Positions 12,882 to 21,770 of a stretch of DNA of 64,000 bases are shown here, in pieces; position 1 is the stretch's first letter; every line of letters starts with the position of its first letter. The DNA comes from Cyanidium caldarium (Eukaryota > Rhodophyta > Bangiophyceae > Cyanidiales > Cyanidiaceae), in assembly GCA_026184775.1 (NCBI GenBank), contig JANCYW010000017.1, forward strand, positions 1-64,000, written 5' to 3'. The translations under genes and the position numbers were made by a program. The notes under the pieces are model-generated. The model searched no databases, was not told the DNA's origin, and worked only from the letters and a program-made list of their open reading frames with translations.

Positions 12882-13727
12882 ATGCCCGCGACGACGAGTA
12901 TGCCAACACCATACCCGCTTTCGTTTATACCCAGTGGGATGGCCGCATCGCGAAGGCGGGTTATGGGCCTCGTCGGCACGCTGACACCCATCGTGGTGCA
13001 CGAACAGGTGGTGCGCGTGATGCACCACCCGTGGCGGCGTTCGCTGGTGAGCACACCGCACTTGCCTTCCCGCGCGGTGGTGGCCGCCAAAAATCCCGCC
13101 CCCACCACCTCCTCTAGCACCGCCACCATTCCGCAGCATTTGGGACACCATATTGCGGCCTCGTTGCAGCGGGCGACGCAGTGGCCGGCGTGGTTGGTGC
13201 TCATGGCGGTGTCGGCGCTGCCGGTGGTGGAGCTGCGCGGCGGCGTCCCGGTGGGTATGTGGCTGGGGCTGTCGCCGTGGCAGACGTTGGTGCTGGCGGT
13301 GGTGGGAAATATGGTGCCTATACCGCTGATTCTGGCGGCGCTGCAGTCGTCGCGGGTGCAGCGCTGGTCGCGACCGCTGCTGGACTCGGTGGCGCGCCGA
13401 ATACCGCCCGGCATGGGCGGCGGTGTAGGTAACGACGGCAACAGCAGCAGTGCAAGCACTTCGGTGAAACGGCAGGCACTGGCGCTGGCGCTGTTCGTGG
13501 GCGTGCCGCTGCCTGGCACCGGGGCCTGGTCGGGCGCCATCGCCGCCTACCTGTTACGCATGCCGTTTGGGACGGCCATGCTGGCCATCACCGCGGGCGT
13601 GTGGATTGCCGGCGGCATCATGTTGGCGCTGGTGCTACTGGGACGCATTGGCGGCCTCATCGTGGCCGCCGCGCTGCTTGGCGCTGCCGCGAGCGCCCTG
13701 TGGCGCTCCTTTCGCGCCGCCGCCTGA
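12882..13727 (+). CDS. PF06695-type membrane protein (putative small multidrug export family), probably plastid
   Basis: 281 aa. The C-terminal 190 residues match the PF06695 family: a first helix with VSALPVVELRGGVPVG, then VLAVVGNMVPIPLILAAL, then a second half with LFVGVPLPGTGAWSGAIAAY and a Gly/Ala-rich last helix. The paired ELRGG-P-G and PLPGTGAWSGA motifs are the family hallmark; the transported substrate is not established. Plant members are predicted plastid proteins. The first 90 residues are basic and Ser/Thr-rich without acidic residues, as expected of a transit peptide (inference). The ATG at 12882 is the first in frame. It is divergent from TAF13 with about 130 bp between starts, so they may share a promoter. 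Confidence 0.83.
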   Translation: MPATTSMPTPYPLSFIPSGMAASRRRVMGLVGTLTPIVVHEQVVRVMHHPWRRSLVSTPHLPSRAVVAAKNPAPTTSSSTATIPQHLGHHIAASLQRATQWPAWLVLMAVSALPVVELRGGVPVGMWLGLSPWQTLVLAVVGNMVPIPLILAALQSSRVQRWSRPLLDSVARRIPPGMGGGVGNDGNSSSASTSVKRQALALALFVGVPLPGTGAWSGAIAAYLLRMPFGTAMLAITAGVWIAGGIMLALVLLGRIGGLIVAAALLGAAASALWRSFRAAA

Positions 13728-13734
13728 TGACGCT

Positions 13735-14505
13735 TCATATACATACCAGCGCCAACGTCATCTCCAGGATAAACAGGGTGGCCACTGAGAGGCAGGCCAT
13801 GCCTTGCACGGCCAAGTAAGGGTTCAGCGCTTGCGAGAAGAACGCTTGTCGACAGCCGCCGCGGTCGGTGTCTCGGGGGGTGCAGGTCGCGGGCGCGGTA
13901 CCGTCGCGCGGTCCGGTATACCCGGCACAGGCGTGCGCCGACTGCACTGCACAGCGCGCCTGTACGCTGGCATTGTACCAGGCGCTGCGCTCGGCGGCGG
14001 TGTTGCCCACCGCATACACCAGGCATAGCGCCGCCAGCAGCGTCAGGATCACCGCTATCAGCAGCGCCACCGACGACTGCACCAGTCGCAGCCAATGTGG
14101 TCGCGACACCACCATGCCCAGCAGCGCCACCGCCAACGCCGCCCCGCCCAGCACGATAAAAGCGACGCCGTTGCCCAGTACGGCGCTGAACAGGCCGTTC
14201 CACGCCAACGCCGTCAGCAGCGAATTCGGCACCGTCACCTGGGCGTACACCCCCAGACCCAGCACGGTACCGGCAGCCAACGCCGTATACACTCCATACG
14301 CGTACCGATGCGCCGAAGTGCGTTTGCGGTGTCGTGGCGACGGCGACGGCGCCGCGGCGTGCACCGACCGCACCGACAGGTGGTCGGCGGCAGCCGATCC
14401 GCTCCGCCGTCCCGTGGTAGAGATGGTGTGCGGCACTTCGTTCAGCGCCGACCACATATCGCCATCCGCCGGCGGCGCCGTTGCCAGCGGCACCTTTTCG
14501 GACAT
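13735..14505 (-). CDS. Four-TM tetraspanin-like membrane protein
   Basis: 256 aa. After a 65-residue soluble basic N-terminus there are four hydrophobic segments: roughly 68-88, 105-130, 140-165 and 232-256. Between segments 3 and 4 lies a 65-residue loop with five cysteines (in CAVQSAHACAGY, CTPRD and GGCRQ). One short loop, one long cysteine-rich loop and four helices is tetraspanin topology, but the CCG motif is missing, so the assignment is only structural. The first codons follow a strongly pyrimidine-rich leader (14506-14540 read on minus), which supports the start. Its stop lies 7 bp from the stop of the convergent PF06695 gene. Confidence 0.7.
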   Translation of the reverse strand: MSEKVPLATAPPADGDMWSALNEVPHTISTTGRRSGSAAADHLSVRSVHAAAPSPSPRHRKRTSAHRYAYGVYTALAAGTVLGLGVYAQVTVPNSLLTALAWNGLFSAVLGNGVAFIVLGGAALAVALLGMVVSRPHWLRLVQSSVALLIAVILTLLAALCLVYAVGNTAAERSAWYNASVQARCAVQSAHACAGYTGPRDGTAPATCTPRDTDRGGCRQAFFSQALNPYLAVQGMACLSVATLFILEMTLALVCI

Positions 14506-15006
14506 GATGAGGAGGGGGAGGAGGAGGGGGAGCGCGAAACGCGGCGATACGTCGACAACAAGTCGCTGTCAAAACCACGGCGCCAACCCGAGTCAAGGAC
14601 AGCCCGTCGTTCCCGCCACGGGGGAATACGAATGCGGGAGGAGACCGTGCGCGGAAAGCGACAAGGATAGGAGGAGGTGCGGCGCAGAGGAGGGTGATTC
14701 ATCGTCCTCTGCTGGACGCAGGGCTGGTCTACGGAGCAGTGTATACTCCGTGCCAGAATTTCGCGTCTAGCCTCAGGACGCGCCAGACGGGTCATGGAGT
14801 CACTCTGTCTCCCTTCACTACGTAGTGCCACCCCTGCATCCCTCCTCCTCTTTCTCGGGCAGAACGGCTTTGCCGGACGTGGTCGTCGTCGTCGTCGTCG
14901 CCGCCGCCGAACGGAGCCGCGTCTCTTTCGGTTCGCACACCGGGCAGCGCGTCACCCACAACTGGCCCTATTTCCCGTCCCCCGCACCTTGTGGCGTCAC
15001 TCTGGG
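14506..15006. other. Intergenic region between the tetraspanin-like gene and BDP1
   Basis: Shared upstream region of two divergent genes. It contains a G/A-rich block (pyrimidine-rich on the minus strand) next to the tetraspanin-like start and a GTC trinucleotide run at about 14882-14903. The BDP1 frame stays open from an ATG at 14794, but the extra 71 residues are arginine-rich low complexity. Confidence 0.5.
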
Positions 15007-15699
15007 ATGGCTGCAGCTGAAGGACATCGGCTTCGGTCGGGGCGAGTGACCCAGTCGATCGCTCCACCGCCGCAGGCTATCCAAAAGCGCCGCCGGACAG
15101 GCGCCGCGCCGCCGCCGAAACCGACGACAGCCCGCGCCGCCGCTGAGAAACACCACCCGACCACCCCTCATCGAGGCACGGTGCACGCGCCGCGACTGCG
15201 CGTGGACGAGTATGGCAACGTGGTGGTGGACGAGGCGTCGCTGGTGGTGCCGGTGTCGGCGTCGCCGGCGGCCGCCACGCGCGACGCCGCCCACCCGGCG
15301 GCCGTCCCCGCAGCGCCGGTGACCGCCGGCTCGTTCATCAAGCGCTCGTCGTGCGAGCGCTGGCCGCCGACCGAGACCGACCTCTTCTACCGCGGCCTGC
15401 GGGCGTTCGGCCAGAACTACACCATGATCGAGCGACTATTCGCCAATCGTACCCGGAAGCAGATCAAGAACAAGTTTAAGAAGGAGGAACGACTGTATCC
15501 ACAACGAATCGAGGAGGCGCTGGCAGTGCATGCTGCCGCGCCGCGGATGCGCGCTCGGGCATCCGGTACTGCCGAGGCGGACGCGCCCGCTCAGCGCCGC
15601 CAGCAACGACATTGGGTGTTTGGCGAATTCGACCGCGACTACATCGAGGCCATCTTCGGCACCGCCGACACCGCACCACCACCCCACCTACCGCGCTAG
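15007..15699 (+). CDS. BDP1: TFIIIB subunit B'' (BDP1), SANT/Myb domain
   Basis: 230 aa from the ATG at 15007. BDP1 is the third subunit of TFIIIB, which recruits RNA polymerase III to tRNA and 5S genes. The diagnostic block near residues 115-165 reads [20 protein letters not shown], then [20 protein letters not shown], then [15 protein letters not shown]: the extended SANT domain of BDP1, including its K-x-KFK-EE tail. The protein is much shorter than yeast or human BDP1, so only the core seems to be kept. An upstream in-frame ATG at 14794 would add an Arg-rich stretch. The 3' end overlaps the convergent GATA gene by 12 bp. Confidence 0.9.
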   Translation: MAAAEGHRLRSGRVTQSIAPPPQAIQKRRRTGAAPPPKPTTARAAAEKHHPTTPHRGTVHAPRLRVDEYGNVVVDEASLVVPVSASPAAATRDAAHPAAVPAAPVTAGSFIKRSSCERWPPTETDLFYRGLRAFGQNYTMIERLFANRTRKQIKNKFKKEERLYPQRIEEALAVHAAAPRMRARASGTAEADAPAQRRQQRHWVFGEFDRDYIEAIFGTADTAPPPHLPR

Positions 15700-16365
15700 C
15701 GGGTAGGGATGGTGGGGCGGTGTCAGGGTGAGCGCGCTCACCGAGTGCGTGCGTGCATGGTCCAGCGAAGGCGACCTGCCGGTGGACACCGGGCTGTGCG
15801 CACCCTCCATCCACTGCACCGCGTCACAGATGACGTGCATGCCGTGCAGCGCCGCCGTCCCTTTGTCGTCGTGGGCGGGCGACTTGGCGGACACCTTCCG
15901 GGGCCCTTGCGGGGCGCGCGCCTCGACGTCCGATATCGACGCCAGCGAGTCCGTGTCCGACTCCTCCAACGACGCGCCGCGCCGATAAAACGCCCCCAGC
16001 TCCGCGCCACTGTCTACCCGCACCAGCATGCGCGACGGGCTCGGCGGCGACGGCGGCGCCTGCCGGCGGTGCGCCCACGAGATAGCCGCAGGCGCGCCCT
16101 CCGGCACCTTGCGCACCCGCCGCACCATCGGGCGCTTGAGCGTCCCCTTCCTCGCTCCCATCATACTCCGCTTGCCTTCATGTCGCGGGTGATGGGCACT
16201 CCACGGCGGCCGCACCACCGGCGTGTCTGGTCCCAGCGTGCCTTTTTTCCACTTCACGCCACACGCGTTACACAGCGTCTTGGGGCCGTTCGGTCCCGGC
16301 CGCCACAGCGGCGTGTGGTGCGTGCCGCAGTGATCACACCCGTGAAGACCGCGCTTACCGTTCAT
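15688..16365 (-). CDS. GATA-type zinc-finger protein
   Basis: 225 aa. Near the N-terminus (residues 8-35) lies one GATA finger: CDHC, 18 residues including [14 protein letters not shown], then CNAC and GVKWKKGTL. The C-x2-C-x18-C-x2-C spacing and the basic tail are typical of DNA-binding GATA factors. The remainder is basic, then Ser/acidic, and has no further domain I can see. The start at 16365 is the only ATG ahead of the finger; further upstream the frame is open without ATG. Its stop lies inside the last codons of BDP1 on the opposite strand (12-bp tail overlap). Target genes are unknown. Confidence 0.92.
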   Translation of the reverse strand: MNGKRGLHGCDHCGTHHTPLWRPGPNGPKTLCNACGVKWKKGTLGPDTPVVRPPWSAHHPRHEGKRSMMGARKGTLKRPMVRRVRKVPEGAPAAISWAHRRQAPPSPPSPSRMLVRVDSGAELGAFYRRGASLEESDTDSLASISDVEARAPQGPRKVSAKSPAHDDKGTAALHGMHVICDAVQWMEGAHSPVSTGRSPSLDHARTHSVSALTLTPPHHPYPLAR

Positions 16366-16705
16366 GAATGCCGGGCGGAAAACGTATCGATGAATTCGGT
16401 GAATCGCCGCCACAGCCGACTCGGGCAAGCGGAGACCACAGAGAGCGCGAAACGCATATCTCGCGGGGAACCCTGGCGCACCCGCTCCGTTCGTCCCGAC
16501 CGAGGGCGGATTGTCGGACGACGATGGCTCGGCATTCGAGATTGTCCAAGATCACCACCCGAGATAGAGGACGCGTAAGGGAACTGGCGATTGGGGACGA
16601 CTTTTCCCAGGAAATTTCGTATTCCCTTACCGCACTGCATGGGTGACGGCTGCGGTCGGCCGTCTTGCACGTTCTCACCGTCCGCATCCGTCTCGCTGTG
16701 CCTCC
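16366..16705. other. Shared upstream region of GATA gene and arginine deiminase
   Basis: About 340 bp between two divergent starts. No RNA gene or repeat is visible. The deiminase frame is open through most of it, but only from a GTG at 16643; the first ATG is 16706. Confidence 0.5.
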
Positions 16706-18052
16706 ATGAATTCGTCGAATGTTCCGCATCGATGGGAGCGTCGGTCGGCGTCGCCGGTGCTTCCATACTCATCCTCGACGCGCGGCTCGCCGGTGGCGCC
16801 GTTCCGCGCGCCGATGGAGTCGGGTCAGGAGCACGAGGACGACGTGGCCGAGGTGGCGATCGTGGCGTCGCCCGGTCTGCCGAAAATGATGGGCGCGCTG
16901 CACCCCGCCGGATCGCTCTACGAGAAACCGGTGAATCTACGGCTGGCCGTGGAGCAGCACGCTGCGTTCCGGCGTTTACTGGAATCGCACAGCGTGAGAG
17001 TGTACGACGTGCTGGAGATCCTGCTCAAGGACACCGAGCGGTCGGTGTCGGCGCGCGTGGCCCTGGAGGCGTTTGCTGCGCGCTGCCTCACGTACCAGTT
17101 CAGTTCCGAGGTGAATAGGGCCAAGTTGGGCAAGGCGGATCGGGAGATGGTGGCCGACTCGTACAAGCGCAAGGTGTTGGAGGGCATGTCGCCGGAGCAG
17201 CTGGTGGACATCATCAAGACCAACCCCACGGTCACCATCGAGCCGAGCGGCCGTGACACCGGTTTCACCGCCAGCTACAGCTTTCGGCCGCTCACCAATC
17301 TGATGTTCACCCGCGATCAGCAGGTGACCACGCGGCGCGGTATCATCATGGCGCGCCTGCGCGCCGAACAGCGGCGGCGCGAAGTGGACGTGATGCAGTT
17401 CTGTTTTGACAAGCTGAAGCTGCAAGTGGTCGGGCGCATACCGCCGCCGGGGTATTTGGAGGGCGGTGACTTTTTCCCGGTGGGCGAGGATCTGTGTTTT
17501 ATTGGCGTCGGGCTGCGCAGCGACATGACCGCCGTGCAGTACATGTTGGAGCACGACCTGTTCGGCACCCGACGGGTGGCGGTGGTGAAGGACGAACGCG
17601 ATCAGCACCAAGACCGCATGCACCTGGACTGCGTCTTTAACATCATCGGGCGAAGCACGGCGCTGATGTTTGCCGGTATGATGGGCGAGCAGTCGCCGCT
17701 GCGGCGCAACGTAGATGAGTACGCCCGCGCCAGCGACACCGAGCCGTACCGCGCGGTGCGTCGCGATGTAGAGTTTTCTGCATACGTGGCTGAACAGGGC
17801 TTTGAAGTGATACCGCTCGAGGAGGAGCACCAGCTCGCGTACGGTTGCAACGTGCTCAACGTCGGCGCCGGGCACGTCATCTCGGTGTGCTCGCAAGCGG
17901 CACGCGAGATCGTCGCCAGCGACAAGTTCCACGGCAACGTGGAGTATCTGGACTTTTCGCAGTGCACCGCCATGTACGGCGCCGCGCACTGCGCCAGCCA
18001 GATCGTGCGACGTGCCCCGGTGCCACCCATGTCCCTGAACGCGAGTAGCTGA
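16706..18052 (+). CDS. Arginine deiminase
   Basis: 448 aa. The enzyme hydrolyses L-arginine to citrulline and ammonia. Family features in order: LMFTRDQQVTTRRGIIMARL (substrate pocket with FTRD) near residues 199-218; LEGGDFF with the catalytic Glu at about 252; HLDCVF with the catalytic His306 and Asp308; and AAHCASQ near the end, with the nucleophile Cys at about 429. Length matches bacterial ArcA (about 410) plus an N-terminal extension of about 35 residues. All catalytic residues are present, so it should be active. An internal ATG at 16814 is an alternative start. Arginine deiminase is patchily distributed in eukaryotes; some algae and protists have it. No other arginine-pathway gene is next to it. 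Confidence 0.94.
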   Translation: MNSSNVPHRWERRSASPVLPYSSSTRGSPVAPFRAPMESGQEHEDDVAEVAIVASPGLPKMMGALHPAGSLYEKPVNLRLAVEQHAAFRRLLESHSVRVYDVLEILLKDTERSVSARVALEAFAARCLTYQFSSEVNRAKLGKADREMVADSYKRKVLEGMSPEQLVDIIKTNPTVTIEPSGRDTGFTASYSFRPLTNLMFTRDQQVTTRRGIIMARLRAEQRRREVDVMQFCFDKLKLQVVGRIPPPGYLEGGDFFPVGEDLCFIGVGLRSDMTAVQYMLEHDLFGTRRVAVVKDERDQHQDRMHLDCVFNIIGRSTALMFAGMMGEQSPLRRNVDEYARASDTEPYRAVRRDVEFSAYVAEQGFEVIPLEEEHQLAYGCNVLNVGAGHVISVCSQAAREIVASDKFHGNVEYLDFSQCTAMYGAAHCASQIVRRAPVPPMSLNASS

Positions 18053-18090
18053 GGTAGCGGCGGGCGGGTAAAGAGAGTAGGCAGCGGCAT

Positions 18091-18516
18091 TCATCGCTTC
18101 GGACGGTCTGTCTTCCGTACCGCGCTTCCGCCGTCCATCTTCAACGGGCGCCCTTGTCGGGGCGGCACGCGGCCCACGTGCCAGTATGCCACCGGCGGCC
18201 AGCGCGGCGGGTCGTAGCCGTGTCCGCCGGTGGGGTTGCAGCGCAACAACCGCCACGCCGTCAGCAGCAGCCCGCGCAACAGACCGTACTGCTCCAGCGC
18301 CTGCACCGCGTACTCGCTGCAGGTGGGCACGTAGCGGCACCCCGCTGGCAGCAGCGGTGAGAGCTGTCGTTTGTACCAGCGCAGCGCTCGGATAGCCACC
18401 TGTGAGCCGTCATTTTCAGGAGAAGGTGTTTCGTGGCTCAGCCGCAGAGAAGAATGGAAGACGAACGCCACTGGGCAGGCAGGCCGAGCTCTCCGGGAAG
18501 CTCGACAGGTCATCAT
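18091..18516 (-). CDS. yidD: YidD-family membrane protein insertion factor, probably plastid
   Basis: 141 aa from the ATG at 18516. YidD helps YidC/Alb3 insert membrane proteins in bacteria. The domain is unmistakable: RALRWYKRQLSPLLPAGCRY, then VPTCSEYAVQALEQYGLLRG, then RLLRCNPTGGHGYDPPRW. The three conserved cysteines (GCRY, PTCSEY, LRCNP) and the GGHGYDP motif are all present. About 40 residues ahead of it are rich in Arg, Ala and Ser, consistent with a plastid transit peptide (inference). The frame stays open upstream over the opposite-strand gene, so a longer form is possible but unlikely. The stop lies 38 bp from the convergent arginine deiminase stop. Confidence 0.9.
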   Translation of the reverse strand: MMTCRASRRARPACPVAFVFHSSLRLSHETPSPENDGSQVAIRALRWYKRQLSPLLPAGCRYVPTCSEYAVQALEQYGLLRGLLLTAWRLLRCNPTGGHGYDPPRWPPVAYWHVGRVPPRQGRPLKMDGGSAVRKTDRPKR

Positions 18517-18709
18517 GAGCGAGCGTGACCGTCCACGGGCTCGAGAACGGGCGACTTTGGACCGAGCGAGCGCGAAAGACGCCGAGTTCGCGAGACGCGT
18601 TTTCCGTTGTGCCGCCTGGCCCGCTCGCCCAGCGCCACCGGGCGACGTGGTCATCGGGACTCCCCGGTACTCTGTCTCTCTCCCTCTTTCGCCTCCCCTC
18701 ATCTTCTTG

Positions 18710-18838
18710 ATGCATCTCTTCTGGCCCGAAAAGGTGGCGTTGGTGACGGTGGCCGCGGTGGTGGTGGCCACGGGCGCCTGGTGGTACGTGCACCGCCAGC
18801 GGTGGGTGTCTCCGAAGGATCCAGGCGACCCGTCTTGA
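18710..18838 (+). CDS. Small single-pass membrane protein, 42 aa
   Basis: The ATG at 18710 follows a long pyrimidine-rich leader (about 18671-18707), the same arrangement seen before well-supported genes here. The peptide starts MHLFWPEKVALV, has one hydrophobic helix (residues 8-26) and a short charged tail ending in DPGDPS. Size and layout suit a small subunit of an organellar membrane complex, but I cannot assign one. Because of its length, coding status rests on the leader, the helix and clean codon use. Confidence 0.5.
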   Translation: MHLFWPEKVALVTVAAVVVATGAWWYVHRQRWVSPKDPGDPS

Positions 18839-19170
18839 CTCCGTGTTGGCGCAAACCGGAGGGCGGGCGTGTCGGTGGAGGCAGGAGGGCGAATTGCAAC
18901 ACGCAGAGGAAAAGCGATAGTAGAATCGGATGGGAAAGGGGCCACATACAACTACCCCCGCTTCGCCGCTTCCCTCCAGAACGCCCCCGGACGTGGTCCT
19001 CACACATTCCCAACCCCGTTTCCGCACCTCTCCGCTCGACTTGGCTCGCGTGCACGCCTCCACACCCGACCGAAACCCTCCGGGCAGACCAAACCGCCCG
19101 CCGATTTTGGCGCGAAAAGCGCGTCTCTGCCTGCTCTCGCTCCGCTCACCTCTCCGCATCCTCCTCCAGC
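18839..19170. other. Intergenic region before the 171-aa coiled-coil gene
   Basis: About 330 bp with no RNA gene or repeat recognised. The last 30 bases before the next ATG are C/T-rich (CTCACCTCTCCGCATCCTCC). Confidence 0.5.
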
Positions 19171-19686
19171 ATGACCGCACGACTGGCACTGTCGCGTCTT
19201 CGTCACGATGTGCGCGAGTGTCTCGATGAGGCGCAAGGCATCGCCATGTACTGGAAGCGGGAGCGAGAGGACACGGCGGCGTTGGCGCGCCTGCGCGGTC
19301 ACTGCCTGGAGGTGCTGCTCAACGACCTGCGCCTGCTGTTGACCGTGCGCGAGCCGCTGAAAGAGGGCGTGCAAGAGGACGTGACCGAGGCTAGTATGTC
19401 CGATAAGACAATGGAAGAACAGGCACTGTTATGGCACAAGTTGCTGTTGCAGCGGTATCGGGAGGCGTGTGCGAACGCCTCCCCATTGTGTGACAATCCT
19501 TCCGTCACTGAATCCCATCGCCCACGGCAATATCTGGAGCAGCGGCTGTGCCACACTACCGCCGAACTGCACCAGTGTATATCGCTGCTGGAGCGTGCAC
19601 GTCGCTCGCTGGACGCCGCCGTGGCCGAGGCACAACACTGGCGCCAGCGAGCGCTGCGCGCCGAATCCCCCACCCGGCCACGCTGA
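19171..19686 (+). CDS. Hypothetical coiled-coil protein, 171 aa
   Basis: A clean ATG frame with strong GC-ending codons and a pyrimidine-rich leader. The protein is almost entirely predicted helix, rich in Leu, Arg, Glu and Ala with heptad-like spacing: residues 1-65 (MTARLALSRLRHDVRECLDE onwards), 75-100 and 120-165 (a block containing LHQCISLLERARRSLDAAVA). No enzyme motif, signal peptide or membrane segment. It may be a subunit of a cytoskeletal or nuclear complex; the sequence gives no way to choose. Confidence 0.75.
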   Translation: MTARLALSRLRHDVRECLDEAQGIAMYWKREREDTAALARLRGHCLEVLLNDLRLLLTVREPLKEGVQEDVTEASMSDKTMEEQALLWHKLLLQRYREACANASPLCDNPSVTESHRPRQYLEQRLCHTTAELHQCISLLERARRSLDAAVAEAQHWRQRALRAESPTRPR

Positions 19687-19727
19687 ACAAGTTCACCTCG
19701 CCGAGGCCCGCCCCCGCGGCCTGTCCA

Positions 19728-20537
19728 CTAGGTGCCTTTGCGCACATAATACGCGCACAGAAAGCCCACCGCAAACCAGCTGCAACTGCTTAGCAGCACC
19801 AGCATCACCAAATTCGCTGGGAACGTCTCCCCGAACGAGTGCAACATGGCAAAGCACAGGATGAACATCGGCAGCACCACACACAACAAGATGCGGTGCT
19901 CCACCGTGAGCGGCCCTTCTTCCTGGAAGAAGAAGATGACCAGCGCTCCGGTGGAGAGGATAAACACGTACAAAATGATATACACTCGGCGCATCATCGC
20001 CCGCAGTGCCGCCATATCCGCCGGTGAAGGTGTAGCGGGATATGCTGCCGATGACGCAGCGCCTGCCGGAGCGGTCGGTGTCTCCGACGGCGCTGGCGGC
20101 TTGTCCCCACCCGTCGTCGCCCCGGGCGCGTACGGCGACATGGGCCGCGCGCCCGGGGCCCACTGCGTATCCCAGGCCGGCATGACACCGCTGGACATAC
20201 GCGCCAGCGCTTCCATGTTCCGGCCGCCGTTGCCGACCAGTTCGTTCGACCACATACTTGCCTCCCGCGGCTCGCTGCCCTCCCGAACCCAGCGATCACC
20301 GCCCACGGGCGCGGCTGAAGCGGTCGCCACCGCCGGTGGCGACGGTGCTCGCCAACCGTCCGCCACCGTCACGGCACTCCGTTCGCGCACCTCTTCCATC
20401 CTCTCCATCCCACTCGCTTCCAGTGTCGCGCGCCGAACGTCCTTGTCTTCGCGCCTCCCGTAGCCCACCACCGAATAGGCGGCCCGGCACGGCAGCGTCG
20501 CCAGCGACCACGCCGCACCCCACACCCTCCCGGCCAT
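19728..20537 (-). CDS. Three-TM membrane protein resembling the N-terminal half of LFG/BI-1 proteins
   Basis: 269 aa. The first 170 residues are disordered and rich in Ala, Pro, Ser and Gly. Three hydrophobic helices follow: VYIILYVFILSTGALVIFFF, ILLCVVLPMFILCFAMLHSF and FPANLVMLVLLSSCSWFAVG, and the protein then ends with FLCAYYVRKGT. The order (R-RVY at the first helix, a HR-containing loop, then FPxNLxxL...VG...YY) recalls the start of the LFG/Bax-inhibitor-1 family, whose members have six or seven helices. If related, this one is reduced to three. The downstream DNA is occupied by the convergent 171-aa gene, so no missing part is hidden there. The match is weak. Confidence 0.6.
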   Translation of the reverse strand: MAGRVWGAAWSLATLPCRAAYSVVGYGRREDKDVRRATLEASGMERMEEVRERSAVTVADGWRAPSPPAVATASAAPVGGDRWVREGSEPREASMWSNELVGNGGRNMEALARMSSGVMPAWDTQWAPGARPMSPYAPGATTGGDKPPAPSETPTAPAGAASSAAYPATPSPADMAALRAMMRRVYIILYVFILSTGALVIFFFQEEGPLTVEHRILLCVVLPMFILCFAMLHSFGETFPANLVMLVLLSSCSWFAVGFLCAYYVRKGT

Positions 20538-20620
20538 CTCCAGCGTCCCGCGAACGTGAGAGACTCACGGTGACTCTGTAACGCTCGCCGATCCCGCTTC
20601 GTGCTGCATCCCCCGCGGTG

Positions 20621-21472
20621 ATGAAGTGTTATGCCCGACGAACGCTCGTACAGCAACGTCGCGCGGCTCTCCCGCGCGCGCAACGGTGTCGACGCGCGGT
20701 CGTCGGTGGCTCGCCGCCTCTCGGTGGTTTCGTGGTGGTGGGGAGGCGGCGGCGGCGGCGAGTTTCTCGCCAGCACACTCTCGGATCGTCCGGGGTTTTA
20801 CTGTCTTCCCTCACGGGCTCGATGTTCATCGCCAGCACAGCGGGCTGGCATCGATCGGGGTCTCTGCGACCGGCGCCCTGCCCGTCACCGCTTCCATCGA
20901 CTGAACACGCCCATCGCCCGCGACCACGCTCCCGCCCCGTACAGCCCCTCCGCTGGCGCTGCGCCTGGTATGAGCAGTCGGTGCGGCTGACGGTGCCAGT
21001 GCCACCGCAGCGGGCGTTTGCGCTATACAGCAATCTGGAGTTGATGCCGCGCTGGTCGCCGTGGCTGCGCTCGGTCTCCGTGGACGCGCACGACCCGATG
21101 GTGAGCGAGTGGTGTCTGGCGGCTCGCGGTTTCCAGTTTCGGTGGCGGGCGCGCAACACGTGCGTGCAGCCGCCCGAACGCATCGCTTGGGAGTCGCTGA
21201 GCGGCCTGCGCAACCGCGGACAAGTCACCTTCTGGCCGCTGCCTTCCGCCATCGAGGACGCAGAGGTGAACCGCAGCGACGACACGGCCACCGAGATGGA
21301 ACTGTTGGTGGCGTTCGCCTTGCCCGACTGGGCTTCTCGTCTCCTCCGCAACGTCGACTGGGTCGGCGCCTTTGTGCGAGGCACCCTGCATGCCGACCTG
21401 GAACGCTTCCGAGAGTATGTGGTGCAACTCGCCGACCGTGAACGTCTGACAGAGGGATCAAGCACCGCCTAG
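20621..21472 (+). CDS. SRPBCC-fold protein (polyketide cyclase/dehydrase-like)
   Basis: 283 aa. The C-terminal 160 residues form a START/Bet v1-like SRPBCC domain: VRLTVPVPPQRAFALYSNLE, then MPRWSPWLRSV, then RARNTCVQPPERIAWESLSG, a region with RNRGQVTFWP and a last amphipathic helix. This matches the cyanobacterial and plastid polyketide cyclase/dehydrase group, which bind hydrophobic ligands; the ligand is unknown. The first 115 residues are very basic (Arg, Ser, Pro) with almost no acid, suggesting an organelle-targeting sequence. An internal ATG at 20824 is an alternative start. Confidence 0.85.
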   Translation: MKCYARRTLVQQRRAALPRAQRCRRAVVGGSPPLGGFVVVGRRRRRRVSRQHTLGSSGVLLSSLTGSMFIASTAGWHRSGSLRPAPCPSPLPSTEHAHRPRPRSRPVQPLRWRCAWYEQSVRLTVPVPPQRAFALYSNLELMPRWSPWLRSVSVDAHDPMVSEWCLAARGFQFRWRARNTCVQPPERIAWESLSGLRNRGQVTFWPLPSAIEDAEVNRSDDTATEMELLVAFALPDWASRLLRNVDWVGAFVRGTLHADLERFREYVVQLADRERLTEGSSTA

Positions 21473-21770
21473 ACCGCCATAAACCCGCGCTGACCGAGTG
21501 TATCCACCCACCCACCCAGCGCCACTCAGCATCGCCACCCTCGCCGCTCCCTCCGCTGGGGTGCGCCCGGGTCATTCCGCCGCGCCGATCGCTCGATCGT
21601 GTGTTGGGCGTTTCGGCCTCGGGCACGTCCGCGCGTTCGTCGGTCACGCGGCGGGGTGCTCCGGTCAAGGGATTGCCGGACAGCTCCGGTCCTTGGCACA
21701 GACGATCACCGCGAGGGATCGTTTCGGCCATCGGGCACCTCGATTCTTCTACCATCTCTCTCTGTCTCTC

